Shown: in pieces, positions 28,201 through 43,200 of the stretch
How positions within the stretch are numbered: position 1 is the stretch's first letter
How the letters are laid out: each line of letters opens with the position of its first letter
NCBI GenBank assembly: GCA_013399115.1
Contig: VXAA01007212.1
Location: 817,600-881,599 of the forward strand
Direction: 5' to 3'
Length of the DNA stretch: 64,000 nt
Source: Anseranas semipalmata
Taxonomy: Eukaryota; Chordata; Aves; Anseriformes; Anseranatidae
Notes under the pieces: model-generated
The model's input: the letters and a program-made list of their open reading frames with translations, nothing else
Told to the model about the DNA's origin: nothing
The model's database searches: none
Made by a program: the position numbers and the translations under genes

Positions 28201-31200
28201 ACACTCCTAAACCCTCCTGTCCTTTCCAGGGAATACTTAGGAATGAACTGAGACTGGAATTAGAGCACTCGTTCTCCTTGTGAAACGGGCTTCCGTCCCA
28301 GTTTCTCTCCAAGGTCTGTGTATATAAAAACTATCTTTAGATAAAGATATGTGAGTAATATTTTGCAGTAGTATCTGAAACCTTGGCTTCCCTGCTTCAG
28401 ATGACTGCCCTATTAGGCTGAAGAGATTCACTCACTTTTCCACCAGAAATGCCAAGGACTGCACAGAAAATGGAATAGCTTCCACCTGGAAAGCTGCAAG
28501 TGCATCTTCCCCAATAATCACCTATAGGTTGCTAGGTAGGGCACTTCCCAGAGAGATGAGATGGGCACCTTGGCAAGATTTCCAGCAGAGAATAGCATGA
28601 AAACCTTTTTCTTGCACTCTGGGCAGCTCCCCTTGTCACTGGGGATTGCACAGAAGGGGCCCCGTGTCACTGCCTTCTCTTGCGACTCAAAGGAAGTTGT
28701 TTGCTGCTGCAGCATTTCTTTCAGCACCTGAACCACCAGGCAGTTTCAAAGCATACCTGTGAGGTCCAGCTCCTCTTGATACATCATATTCACAGGTCTC
28801 CTAGGCTGGACACAAGACAGGTCTCAAAACTGCTAAGCGGTTTGGCACCAGAGTGCTTCTGACCATGCTGAGAAAAAGAATTGCAGGTGCCTGAGAAATC
28901 TCAGTGTTGAAATTGCCAGCCCCAAGGGACTCAAGGCACTTCCAAGCGTTAGGTATGGCTGAGCAAGGGTTTTAGGGATCTACGTTTTCAACGTAAGCTC
29001 CTTGAATGGGAGTTAAATGCTTAAGAATTTCTGATTGCTAACAGAGCCAAGCTAGACAGGTGAAGGGGAGACTTACCACTGGCTTACTTTAAAAATATTA
29101 CTCGTATGCAAAACTTTTCTTCGGGGCAGAGTATATACAAAAAAGTCAGATTTTCACTCTTTTTGTCTTTTATTGACAATTTTGGTTTGAATTCTTTCAC
29201 TCGAAAGTAGTAATATAGAAATAAAACTATAAACTGGCCAGTCTAGCTTAAAATCTCAGAGCACTAAGAAACAATAAAAGAAAACATGTAAGCAGTAGAT
29301 TATGTCCAAAACCTGAGAACCCTTTCAAAGTGTTTCTGTCAGTCTTCTAAATTCCTACATAGCACCTAAAGTTGTTGCTTAATTTTACATTTCCTATAAG
29401 ACAACATCCTGATATACAAAATACACTTCAGTATCATTTACCTAATTTGAAACAGAACATTTGGAGTCAGTTCTTCAGACCAAAGAGCTCCAACACATGC
29501 AAAACAAATCCAGAAAAAAAATATTTCATTTTTTTCCCTGATGCCAAAATGAAAATTCAAAAACAATGTCAAACAAAGCAAATAAAAGGTTGCTTGTGAA
29601 GACTCCTCATGGTTTTCAAAAATGCAAATGGGTTCGAGATGCTATTTAAATCAAACTACTGGAAGAAAAGGGCTAGTAAAAGTTAAAAATGTGGATGCAA
29701 CCTCCAGCTCCGCGAGTCCAAAAGCCATTGATAGTCAAAGTTAGGGGACTGTGCTAAAGGAAATACCACTCAACACTTGCTGTGTTCTTGTGCTCTTTCT
29801 TGGAGCATCTGCTGCTAGTCAGAGACACAGTACTCCCTGGCCAAATATGATTCTTTTTATCTGAGTTTTCCTTTGAAAAGTTGTTCAGAAAGAAAACTCC
29901 AGGTCAGCTGTAATGGCAGCACGACAAGCTGTCAACAAATCACATTTGCAATATCCGCTTAACTGAAGAATTTGAATTCCCTGCCTGCCACTTCACAATT
30001 GTTTCTAATTACATTAAGTGAATATTTACACATCAGGGGAAAAAACAAACCTCGTATATTAAGATCTCCACATCTATCTGTCGAAACACTAATGCATTTT
30101 CCTGATAGTAGTAGCTGCTTCAGTTCCTCATTTATCTGTCCCTCAAGAAGAGCTAGGCTATAAAATTTTGTAAGTAGTTGCACAGCACGCTTTAGGATTT
30201 TATCTTCCAAGATTTCACATTTGCGATTATTTCTTTGGTTTCAATCAAGTGAAAACACAATCCTAATTTATCAAAGCATGTCAAAACATGCTCGTATGAA
30301 ATAGCATTTGTTCATTTGACACAAATTAATTTGAACACATCAAGAATTAAGTGTTTGTCACAAGAAAATTTCAACAATAATAAAGTCCTATTGTGTACAG
30401 ATAATATCGCAGGACCTACAGAGTTATCATGAGTTGCCCGGAGCTCACAATTTCACTAGAACAGCCTCACTTCACAAACAACCTGTAACCAGACTGTTCT
30501 TCATAGCATTCCTCTTTGATTTCTTCAAGGAGAGGAGTTAAAATGCTCCTCTGAGTATCAGCAAGTACCTCGTTTAAAATAAATTAACAGTATCAGCTCC
30601 TTTCACATTCTCGAGCATATTAGGCTTGCAATAGCAAGCAGTGCGGATTATGAAGCGTAAAGCACATCACCATACCCTGTAATCTAAAAGAGTTCTAGGA
30701 CAAGATAAAATTAAACAAACAAACAAATGAAAACAGAGCGGAGCCCCCACCCCAGAGGTCAGCGATCCCCTCCCGCAAACCAAGCTGCCCCCAGGTGATG
30801 CTGCCCAGAATAGCTGGGCGCGTGTGTAAGGACACCAGGTGACTTGGGGAGAGTTTGCCACAGTCCCGCCTGCTGAGAGCAAGGCAGCTCTTCCTACACG
30901 GAGGAGAAGAGAGGCCTCGTGCTCTAGAAGCCCACGCACCAGTGAGATCGCCAGGCTGCACACACGCTGCGTGCACCACGCTTGATTGCACGCGCCCAAC
31001 GCTTTTACAAGTTACCGGTCCCGGCGCTTCCAAGCTCAGCTTTCCTAGGGGTGGGAGAAGGGGAGCAGAGGGGGCTGCAGCTTCCAGCCACCAGTGCCGG
31101 CCAGTGCAGCATGTGCTCCCCCACCACGAGGACTGATCTGGCGTCTGCGCAGCCACTTCTCCCACGTCTAAGGTCAGCGCTGAGTCCCCCCAGCATCCAA

Positions 31201-34200
31201 CAGCCTGATAAAATAAAGGCATCTTGAAACTGAAAAAAATAACCCTCCGCAACATGGCTAAAACCCTGGTAAAACTTTTTCCTTAGAATAAATCTTAACC
31301 CCGGGACCAGCCTAAGATCTTACAGCCAAAACTGACTGTGCACTGCCAACATAATATAAAAGCCACCACGAGCACCGAGGGAATAGCTGAAAGAAGTGAG
31401 GAAATGAGAGCTGCCCCGCTTGGCCACTGAGGAGGGAAAAACCAAGGCTGTGCCATCCAGCAGCCAGGGCATCCAGAGAACATCTGACCTGACGTGGTCA
31501 AACAGCGATGAGGGAAGGGTGCTTGCTCCAAAAACTGACATCAGACATTAAACAAAAATAAAGCCAGAGCTAGTTAGAAAAGCTTATAGCTGCATGGTTG
31601 AGAGAAACTGGAAATACTGCAAAATCAATTCGTTTTTCCAGGCTTTTGGGAAGAAAAATGGAGAAAAGTTCCAACAAAATATCTTGTTATATATGGTTTT
31701 GGAACAAGATAACTTTACTTTGCAAACTGAAACAACTGTGACTTTTCATTAAAAGCTTTAACTGAAACAAAATATTCTAATTAACTTTTTTTTTTGAGCT
31801 TTTGACTCTTCTAAATCAGCCACAACATGCAACTTCTATCTTCCACACATTTCCTCATCAAATCTCAGAAAACATTAAGGGCAATGTTAGGTGTATATAT
31901 ATATATATATATATATGTATTTAATTCTTAATACTGACAATAGAGCATGCCATATATTCAACCTGCAGTCAAGTATGATTATACAAGGAGAGAATTAAAA
32001 GAGCGAAATAAAGTGTTAAAGGGCTTGGAAATCTTAGACTGAATGCTGTCTTTGTATCCTAAAGCATATGCAAAAATGGGACAAATTCTTTAGCTATGCC
32101 ATTCTATGCTATTTTTCCCCACGGGATCTTTATTTGATTTTGCCAATGTAACATTTAGAAAAAAAAAAAAAAAAGAATGTACTGAAAGGTTTGAATGTTA
32201 GATATAAAAACAATCTCTCATGTGAAATGAATCAGTCACAAACTCAGGATTCTCAACCTTTAGGCATCCAGCTCACATGACAACTCGCAGAAGTTAGTGA
32301 TCTGTAGAGCCCTGTCACCAGAGAGCGATACTTGCAAGTGAGTTTCCTCAGTCTTTAATAATTTTTATTGAGTCTGTGTTTACTGAGATTCTTCAGGGGC
32401 TTATAAACTTAAGCAGTTTGGTCAGATTTTCAAAGTGGTTTTTATATCCAGCCCTTACACCAGAGGGATCAAAGCCAAAGTCAAAGAAAAGGACATTGTG
32501 TTTATTTTTCCTCACAGTGGATAAATAGCCCTATCTTTTCCCTAGGCTTCTGCTCCAAAATATCAAGACCATTTTGACTGAAAAGTTTTAAATGGAAAAT
32601 ATTAATTGAAGGAGTTAAAGTCTGATAAACTACTGAAAGGTAAACATTATAATGGAACACAGTGGGCAACATTAATTAAAGGTTTCACCTCTGCCTCTGC
32701 TACAATACAGCTGCTTTGGAACTGATGAAATACTGGAGTAAGTCCTGATTACATTAAAACGTGACTGAAGGTCAACGACTGGTTAAACTGGGATGCTTCT
32801 AAGCCATTCTTAAATTATTCAGAATTATTTTAGGAAACCTGCATAAAAAGTGCAAGAGTGCAGCTTTAACTTCATCTAAATGCGCATACTGAAAATGGAA
32901 AGGGAAATGGTGAAACTGTCCTTTGCAATTGCCTTGAAAAGGGAAGAAAGAATATCTCATGCATCTCAAACTTACAACTAACCTGGCAGAGGAGAACAGT
33001 GCAAGATGTTTCCTATTTTTACAACTTATTTCCCCAAATCATTTTTGCAAGAGCAAACGTGAAAGGAAAAGAAGAATGGCACACATTATTTCGGTAAAGA
33101 ATGCAGTTATTTTACTGCCTATTGCTTAGCACCTGTGAGAGGAGACAGGCAGGAGTAAATAATTAACAATGACTAACGATCCTGTTCTTTTGCTTCAGGA
33201 TAGCTGTTTCCTGATCCGCGTGTATAGCTGTTGCTGCATATGTGTCTGTGTGCCTAAACGAAGTCTCCCTCAGCCATCACCGAGCCTTCGGAGAGAGGTG
33301 AATCAACGTGAAAGCGAGCAGCGGCCAGGAGTGCCCAAAGCAGCGAGCACTGGTTACGCTGGAGAGCAGGGAGCAAGCCATGCAGTGTGAAGACCTGAAT
33401 TTAAAGCTGATAAAAGTGACTGTCCAGGGCACAACTCCGGCAACTGCTCTGCAACTTTCCTCAGTCGCGGTCAGGAGCATCGCGTGCACAGCCCCGCGCT
33501 TCCCCTGCACCTGCATAACACACCGCAGCGTCTTCCCTTCCTAAGGCTCTGACCGGTCAACTATTTGCTATCAACTATTTACAACAAAAGGTGCCAAGAT
33601 ATGTGGTTGCTATATAAACAAAGAAGAATTCTCACTAGAGACTAAAATAAGCCCTGCCAACTCATTTTTCACTTATGATCCATAAGATTTACAGCTGCAA
33701 CACATTGTCAGTGGCAAGGAGCGCATCGTCTCTAAATGCCCTTTCCCAGGGAGGTTTTACTCTTGCAGAATGAACATTAAATTGCATTAAAAAAAAAAAA
33801 AAAGAATGGCAAAAATCTTTTGCCCAGACCAAACCTACTGGAGTTAATTGTTAGGTAATTTTGTAAAGATCAGAAGAGAACTTTCCAGGCTATATTTAGG
33901 GAACCACTGAAAAAACATCTGCATCAGTTTACGATGTTACTACCCCCATCAGCTGTTCTCCACTCCCCACCTATTGGACATTACCACCATTGCAATGGAG
34001 CTGGTAGAGAGCCCATGTGTGCTCTCATCGTCTGCTTCAGCACCAAGTCAGGCTGCATGGTTTTGAAAAAGTCTGCGTTGATACATAAACTAAGATGGAT
34101 TAGCTTCTGTGCTGAACCAGATGAGGAATGCTCACATGATGCATTTTATAGGTCTTGCTGTGGGAATGGAAAGCCCAGATAAGATGTGTTAAAAAAATGA

Positions 34201-37200
34201 GTTAGCATTGTGCTAGATAAGAATAATACCATGGTCTCAAGGAAAAAAAAACAAAACACTTTCTTATGTTTAAGTTTAAATATAAACGTAAAGGCAGGTA
34301 AATGGATTAAGCCATGTGAATGAATGACTGAAGAGATAATTATTCTCACTATTTTTGAGATGACTGTTACTTTCAAATGACTTAAAACGAAAAGCAAAGG
34401 CTTCCAAGGATTACTATAGTAATGCCCACCTGTATCGCATTAACTCTCACTGAACAGGAAAGAGCTTCACCTGCACACACACGAGTCCCCAGATATAACT
34501 CGTATCATATGCTAAACAAAAAGTTCATCCATTAAAAAAAAAAAATCCACCTGCTCATGTAATAGAAAGGATTCAACGGCGGTGGTAAGCTGATGCATAG
34601 CCAATAGACCCATTAGGAGAAACGATGCCCAGATGCATCCTCTGGCCCTGGAAGTCACCACAGCACTGGTTGCTGGAGACTGGGCGGAAAAGCCAGAAGG
34701 AAGACAACTGTCACTGTCTGCCTCGTTCTTACGCTAGTCTTGTGACTTCTCCTGCTGGCCACCTTTGAGAAGAGGACGCTCGGCTAGGCTACACAGATCT
34801 GAGGCGGGATACATAGGAACCATTCAAACCGTCATATATTGCCAGGTCACATCTGACCCAATGCTCAGTGCTGAACTCCTACACTTCTGGGTAGGTACAT
34901 GGGAATCAGCTCTCTGTGCTGTGAAGGTCATGCACAGAGACCTGAGTGAGTTCCTCTATCATCAGAGACCCTAAAAGGATTTTCTGTTGATGAGCAGGTA
35001 AGTCATCTACAGAGGTGGATAAAGACATGAAAACAGAGCAAAGTATTGGCTCCCAACTCCGACTGCTCAAACATGTAAAAAGGCCAACCTGAATGTTGCG
35101 ATCTGAGCCTGTACGAATAACGGAACAAGCGACAAACTAATTACTCCTTTCCTAACAAAAGCAGACTGAGAAAGGCAGGTATTAAGGGACATGACACTCT
35201 ACTATATGTCAAGAATAGGGAAAAGGGAGAATACTGTAAACAAAGCAACTGATCTGCTACTGACAAATAATAGTTCCAGAAGGCAGAAATGACGGACTGT
35301 CTAAACCTAATGGTATTGGACTGAGTAAGTTTAAGAAAAATAAAATAAAAAAATCCCCACAGCATATGCCCAAAGAAGTAGGATAAGTTGAATTTCCCTT
35401 TAAAAAAAAAATCAACAACTGAACAGAAATCAAAGGTGGGGACCGGCAATATAAGCACAAGCTGCATCTCCACTCCACACTTACCACACCTACTCATAGC
35501 AGCCAGCTAAGGACAAGGTTAGATAAGGGATCATAGAATCACAGAAGGGTTTGGGTTGGAAGGGACCTTAAAGATCATCTAACTCCAAGCCCCCTGCCAT
35601 GGGCAGGGACACCTCCCACTAGACCAGGTTGCTCAAAGCAATACTGTATCTAACCAGGCAAATACATTTATCTGCCTTAAGATTTCACATATTTTGTCCA
35701 GCAATAAAATGTGTTCTTTAAATAAGGCACAGAGCCCTGGGAACAGATAGTCCCTTCCTGTCTATAAGTGTTGTTTGTCTTAGGACTTGCAGGATGAAAA
35801 AAAGTGCCACAAAACCAGTAAATAAATAGCCAATGTGAGTTTGATGAAAGATTGGCTCAGAAGACTGCTTTTGGCCTGAATAGAAAGATATGCTTTCATC
35901 CTGTTTTGACTATACTCATACGTTTACCTAACATAATTGGATGTAGTTAATATTGCAGGAGCCTTCAAGCAGTGCACATTTCCCTCATTAGTGGGTTTAA
36001 AGCCTTAATGATATCTCCTGTGCTGCAGAAAAGCCCAATGCAGGCTTTAAAAGTGATTGGCAAGTTTCAACAGGAGAAGAACTGGGGGAAGGGAAGGGAA
36101 AACCTAATAAAACTGATCTTGGCTTCTTCAGTCATTCAAAAAAGGAAATTTGCAGAATGACAGGAAAAAGCAAGGTGGGCTTAAATAAGCCGATAAAGCC
36201 GATTGCAAAAGTTGATCTTGCAGTAACTCAAAGAAACGTATGAAAGAACAGGGGAGTGGGTGGACAGAGGGGCTCTCCCTTCACATACCTGCAACATGCT
36301 AAAGACACACGTGCTTAGTCCTACACAAATGCTTTCTGCCATAAACAAGTGCATACGCACAGAGTGTTGTCAAATCAGCATCTTCCAACACCTGCAGCAA
36401 AACCACCTTTTTGTAGTTTCATTATGCAGCTTTTTTTTTCTCTTTAAGTCTCAATAGACTTGGCAGGGAAGCCTTGCATCTAAGAAACAGAATGTCACAA
36501 TATACTATTAACTAAGTACTTGCAAAGGGTTCAGGTTTTTGTTGTTTGTTTTGTTTTGTTTTTGTTATTGACTAATTTTGACCATTTTCTGGGAACAGAA
36601 ATTTCACAGCCTGGTTTAGTTTCAAAAGAAGCGTAATTATGTACAGCTGTATTCAGTATTTCTTAACTGCCTTGAACAATCAGTGAAAGGGAGATTTGCA
36701 CACATTATCAGCCACTATCATTAGTGCTGTAAAGTACGTAATCCATCTGGTGTTCTGGTGTCTACCTAGGAGCAGGTATTGAACCAGTGATGGCTGCAGT
36801 GTAATAACAGAAAGAAAGAGCATTAAAAACAAACAAAGTAACACAGCAACCCCAGTCATTTCTCCATGCCATATTGTCCTTGTGTTTGTTTCCCCCAGTG
36901 GTCTTCCAAACCATTTTTATACGTATAGGCATGGAGAGTGGGGAATTAAAAATGTAAATTTCATTAACATTCAGCTTAGCAGTCTTCATAAAGCAAGAGG
37001 TATCAGGATACCATGGTGATGGGAGCACTGCAGCCCATTAATAAACCAGAGAAAGACTCGGGGATAGATTCAAATACTTAGACCCATGCTGAAAAATAAC
37101 TCATATCACAACAAATCCTGCAAAAGATAAGATGACTGTGCATCTCGACAGCAGCCATGGTCTCAACCTACTGATTCATCATGTCTTGATGGGGGGCAAG

Positions 37201-40200
37201 GGAAGACAAAACTTGTTTTTAAGCCTTTTAGCCTCCTTACAGGCAATTGCATTGCTTTTATATTGCTGAGGTTTATGGCCCATGGCATCCGAAAACAGAC
37301 AACCCACGTCCTTTTTTATTCTGGAAAAGAGCTGCCATACACAAAAGTGGAAAGTTTTTATTCTGGTATCCCATCTGCGTGTAACCCGTTTCCACCATCT
37401 CTACTTCACCCAGAAGGCATCAGCCATTTTTCTTATCCTGGAGATGGGACCAACATTAGCGTTCACTTCCTCAATCAGAGATTCATAAATCTTAAGCAAA
37501 CAAATTCACATGATCTACCTTGGACACTAAGCTATTCTTTTAGGTGTATATAGGGAAATATCCTATATACATGTTGCCGCCCCGGAGGTATTTAAGAGAT
37601 GTGTGGATGTGGCGCTTAGGGACATGGTTTAGTGGTGAGCTTGGTAGTGTTAGATTGATGGCTGGACTTAATGATCTTAAGGGTCTTTTCCAACCTAAAT
37701 GATTCTATGATTCTACATTATGATTCTACATTAACTGCAGTCAGCATTTTTAAATTGCTTGCTAGTAAGCCATTCCGTGAGACTCTGAACTATTGTTTTC
37801 AGTAGCTTCCCTAAAGCTTCAGGCACCTGTCTTTACCAAATACTTAAACGTGTGAGAAGAGACACTGTTTGCCCACTTCACCAAGCGACCTGCAGAAGGA
37901 CAAAAGCTCCAATTTAAGGGAACATCCTCATTCTGGACAGACTACTAATAAACATACTTATATAAATATAGACTCATGGCCCACTGAATTAAATGAGACA
38001 AGAATATGCACAAAAGGAAGTAAGCGTTAACATCTTTTTATGACTAGTAGTCACCTTAGGCAAATGCCAGGTGTTCAAGTTATGTACAAATGAACTTTCC
38101 AACCTTGCAGGACAGATTTCACTTGGTTTCCTATTCTGAATCAGAATTACAAAAAAAAAAAAGACAAACTTAAGAGAAGATAATCCTCAAAATACAGATG
38201 AGTTAACTGAATCTGTTAATATTGTATTTGCTGCTTTTTTTTTAAATACTTTAAAATAAAAAGTTACTTCAAAAGAAAAAAAGAGCAAGCTTTCAAATAA
38301 AACTTTTGCCTCCATTTCTGAAGCTACTTTTTCAAAATTTCTTCCCTTAAAAAGAAAAAACAATTGGAATTAACCAAAAAAATCCAAACCTGACCCCTTG
38401 CCTTCAGTTCTGAAGCACTAACATTCACTAATGGTAATGTTCAGCTGGAAATTCCCAACATACTCCTTTACATTTGTTAAGGTGACAAAGCACTTCCTAA
38501 ATGATTTGCCCTTGTGAACACTGTAGCAAAAATTCTGTAGCAAAGCCAAAACCTGAACTCAGAGCTCCTAAATCCCAACCTAGAGCCTTAATCACAAAAC
38601 CAGGCTTCACCTCACTGGGATTCAGAGGATCAGGTGGTTCCCAGAACATAGTCTACGAATACATTAAGTTTGTCTTTAAGGATAACTGAAGCCAAAGTCT
38701 GATTAATTTTACAGTCAATAGCAGTGATCATTTGACAACATTAGTTTTGTGCTATTAGCTGCAGCAGATGGGGACTAAGGGGTAATTTATTGTGCATGCA
38801 TAAAAAGACATGCACAGTCTGAAAGAAATGACCCTCTCAATATTTATTATTTTAATTTTTAAAGTGTCTATTGCGAGCATATGCACTCCTACTTTAAAAC
38901 ATTTAAACAAAACTGGATTTAATCACTCAGAAAAATTAACTAGCAAGCTCTGAAAGCAAAAAGAGGAAAGAAAAAAGAAATCCAGAATTAAAGGCTATTT
39001 TACAAGGTAAAGCAGAAGGCAAAATAGTTACACATACACTGACCAAGGTAGAAAGGTACACTAGCGTGCCTAGAAGATAGCCACAGAGGCACGCTAGGGA
39101 AGGAAAGCAGATACTTCATCGCAGTTGTTGAGCCCAGGAGCTCCTGCTCCAGCAAACCCTCATGGGAGCACTCAGGTCAGAACAGGGATAAGGGCCCCCT
39201 TGCCCAGCTCCCTGGCAGGCACTGGCACTGGAAAATCTCTCGGATATCTGGGCTCACATGGCTGTACAACAGCACCCACAGATATGCAGTGAAACAAATT
39301 AATATTAAACAGTTAAGTGCTATACAGCCAAACGCATTCCCTCCTAGCATAATTCCCTTTCTATAATTATGCTATACCAGCCAAGATTTCAAACCAACGA
39401 TGATCTAGCAGCTGTAGAAAACTGCTAGGCAAAAAAGTACATCTTAATAAATTCACTGCTTGGACACCTTTTCACTTATCCTCGTAAGGCACAGAGTGAA
39501 TTTTGGAAGCACTGAATATTCTCAGCTCAAGGAGACTGAGCCTTATTGTACATGTGGCAGGATCAACGCTTGCTTGAATTTGTCCTACAAAGGGAGGGAG
39601 GGAGGGAGGGAGAAGAGAAAATCACAGCTCTGTCACAAAGAACTGCGTGTTCAAGGCACGGCCTGCCATCAGGTGCGATGGCTTTGCTGCATCGTGAACT
39701 GGAATGTCACCATGGCACTCTTGAGGAGGCACATTTTGTGAAGTTCCCATAATAAGGTTTGGCACAACTGATGTCTGTGAGGCTCTAGCAAGGATTGGAG
39801 TTTCAGCATTTCCTCAAAGTGCAGAGAGACCCCAAATCAAATATGCGCGCATCTGCATGCATCCATAAATATATACGAATACACATGTGCACACAGGCAG
39901 GAGTAACAACTAATTCTGAGACACACTGGGTCCAGAAGCCTTATGCCAGTCCCTTTGCATGCCCCAGGTGAACCCAACAGAAAACGAGATGAAACAAGAT
40001 GAAGGAATGGAAAAATAAAGAAATAGATCTAAAAAGGTTGGGGTGGTAAATAAACGTAAAGCACTTTCATTCCCTCTCTCTGTTCCCTCAAAAAGCAGCT
40101 TGTTTTTAAGACTAAAAATCAGAATGAAATTATTAGCACACACCGGAACACCACTTGCGTACCACCCCACCCCACTGAACAGTCATTTCGAAGGGTGGAA

Positions 40201-43200
40201 AACTGAAGATCTCATGACATATATTTCACCATTTTTTACTCTTGTTTAAATTGTTTGCATCATTTCCCAAATATTGACTCGCCCACCCTCATACTGTGTG
40301 CATGTCACCCCTGCTCCAAACCACGTGCCCATGTGCGGGTGAGCCCCTAACAAAGCGCGCGCATCATCTGTTTACAAATCGAGTTTATTGCACTTAGCGA
40401 CAATTTGGAAATAGACTAAGAAGTTCACATGAGATGATGATGATGACAACATCGACACAACAGGAAATAATCCTAGGACATTTCATCTGAAGAAAAGAAA
40501 CATTTCTAAACCAAACAACCGAGGGTACAGGGTCAAGACAGCACACATACGCGTTTTGGCAACAGTACACAACTTTTCATTCCTTAACTATTTTTGCATG
40601 ACTTGTCTCCAAATGAATATATTAGTGGGTTTGTTTTTCAAAACAAAAACCAGATTTGTCAGAGAGGGGCTGAAGAAGCAAGCCCAGCCTGTAAGCTGGA
40701 TCAGACTATGCGTTTGGATACGCGACTGAATTACCGCTGGTTACTGAATGACAGCACATCAGCTGGGCTGCTGTGTGCCGGCAGTGCGTGTACTCCGAAA
40801 ACCAAGGCAGAAGGCATCCAGTAAGATCTCACACAAGACACGCAAACGACCCTTTACTTGAGAGAGGCCAAGAACACACACACACAAAGTCAGTTCCTGA
40901 GGCACCACGCTGAGCTGTTTTAAGCCAGTCATGCATCCAAGCCCTGCTCTGAAGACGAATAATTCCTATCAGTCAGTGCAGGGTCGGCTGAAGTTAATGG
41001 AAGTACGCTGATTTACACTGGCTGAGTCCCTGACCCAAAATTCACAGATGGCTGAGGTTGGAAGGGACCTCTGGAGGGCATCCTGTATCAAACCTGGATA
41101 CACCTTTTGACAGAGCAATGTACACAGACACTTTCAGTGCTGGTACTCTGTCCCCAAGCAAGAGATCAGAAAGATCGGATGATGGGTGGGTATATCAGCC
41201 ATCCGGGACCATGGCTGAACAAGATGCAGAAAATGGGCTCCTTCCTACTTGGTAACGGTATGGGTTTTTTTGTTTAATGCCACAGGTAGGCCTGGAGCTT
41301 TACAGATTTAACAAAATAAAGATGAGGTCAACAGCTAAAGTGTAACAGGCAAATTCTGTACATGAAAAGAACAATCGTGTCCCACATGGATGAATTAGGA
41401 GGGGGAAAGGGGAAGGATAAACCAAAGCGAAAAGGAAAGGAGCTTGGGCAACCCTCTTTTCCTTCAAGAGGGATATGAAGAGTTTGTACTGCCATGTTAT
41501 CTCAACTTCCTTGCTAGCTTTTTGTTATTTTTACTACTTCGTTATTATTAGTTATTATTCCATTGTTACTTTTTCCACTGTAACAGCAAAACTTCTGATG
41601 AAAAAGCCATGATGTTCTCTTACAGCTATTGGAATTGGTGCAGATTTGTATATTTAAAAACATCGCCCTCCTCCAGTGGGTTGGCACACATTTAAGGATT
41701 TGGTCTGGATCGACTACTAGTTTCCACTTGTGATAGCCACATGAATTCTGGCAGAACACTGACTCCAGCAGCCCGACAAACCTCGACTAGCCAGCGCTTA
41801 CCTTTGCCTTAGGGATCACTGATCCACATTTTTGGCAAAGAGTTTGGCCTGCAACTTTTTTGAGAAAAACTGTTGTTTATATTAGGTACCAGGTAATCTC
41901 TCTTCAGATTGCTCCATCTTAACATTCTGCTCTTACGTTTTTAAATGTACACTTTAATGATTCTCAAGTACTAATTTAAAAAGAAATTTTCAATGCAGAA
42001 ATTAAAAACGATCTGAAAACAGGTTACGTACCATTATCCTGCCTGGCAGAATGCAACAAACATCATAAACTTGTCTCACACACAACACAGTAATGCAGCT
42101 AAAAAGGTTAAAGAGAGGTCCTAGTGCTTTTAAAAGAAAACTTCTATTCAAGAGATGACTTTCCACGCTTGTGAGGAGAAGGTATCATTTACTGCAGCAC
42201 AGCCCTGCCTAGGATTCTGGCTGAGGTTTCCATGGTTAACCTAAATTAAAATCAATTCCATACTTTTTGGCAGAAGGTCTATAAGCTAATTTTCATCTTT
42301 TCTTCTTCAACTATAATTAAAAACATAGGGAAAGGGCTTCATATGCCTTAAGTATGAAGGTATATTATAGTAGACACATCTGTTTTTAAATGGCTACAAC
42401 GCTTACCTTAATCAAGTCAAAATTAAGTGGGAAAATAGGATGTCATTATTGCCTTTCTGTGATTATATGGTTAACACTAAAATATACCCCATGCCTATGG
42501 GGGAATAACACCCTGTGTGCAAGACCTGGTTGCCTGCTCTAAAATGAAGTGAACCTTAATGCAGATTTGATCTGCAGTCACCATACACTCTGTCACAAGA
42601 ATTACTAATCAGTAGCTCAGAAACAACAGAAGAGGGCAAGGGAATCTAAAAGGCTTTTTAAAGCATTATTCAAAAGAGATTCATAGCAAAGATGTGAAAT
42701 GTATAGTATCAAAGGGAAACATAATCACATAAAATGAGCAATCGTTTGGCTTCTGTTCACATGCAAAATCTACTTTGTCCATATAATGAACGAGCAGTCT
42801 GGTTCAATGCGGGAGGAGCGTGCAAGTGATCTAGCTCTCTCTGGATGTGGAGAGAGGACACAAAGCCGCTGCCTTTTCCACAGCTGTCATTCAAGCACAG
42901 CCACCCATGCCCCGCATGGATAGGGCCAAGTCACCCAGCACCAACTGCTATTGCCTTGCTTTGGCCCACTGAGCTTTGCCCAGCATCTGGGAGTGTGGAG
43001 CTCCCCTCCTCGTGAGGGCTCCTTACGGCACTCAGTCAATCCAGTAACAAAAAATCAAGTGACTCAGAATAAGTCCCCGTATCAGTACAACCACTACCAG
43101 GTCCCTTGAGGCCAAATACAACGCCATGCCAGCTTCCTTCTAGCAGAAAAGGAGAAACATGAGATTGACATTATTTCAATAGGAATGGCAAACCCTCCCT

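Noticed and set aside
30695..31255. 186-codon open frame on the minus strand
   Set aside because: It lies in GC-rich DNA with overlapping open frames on both strands, shows no recognisable domain, and has no supporting splice or promoter pattern.
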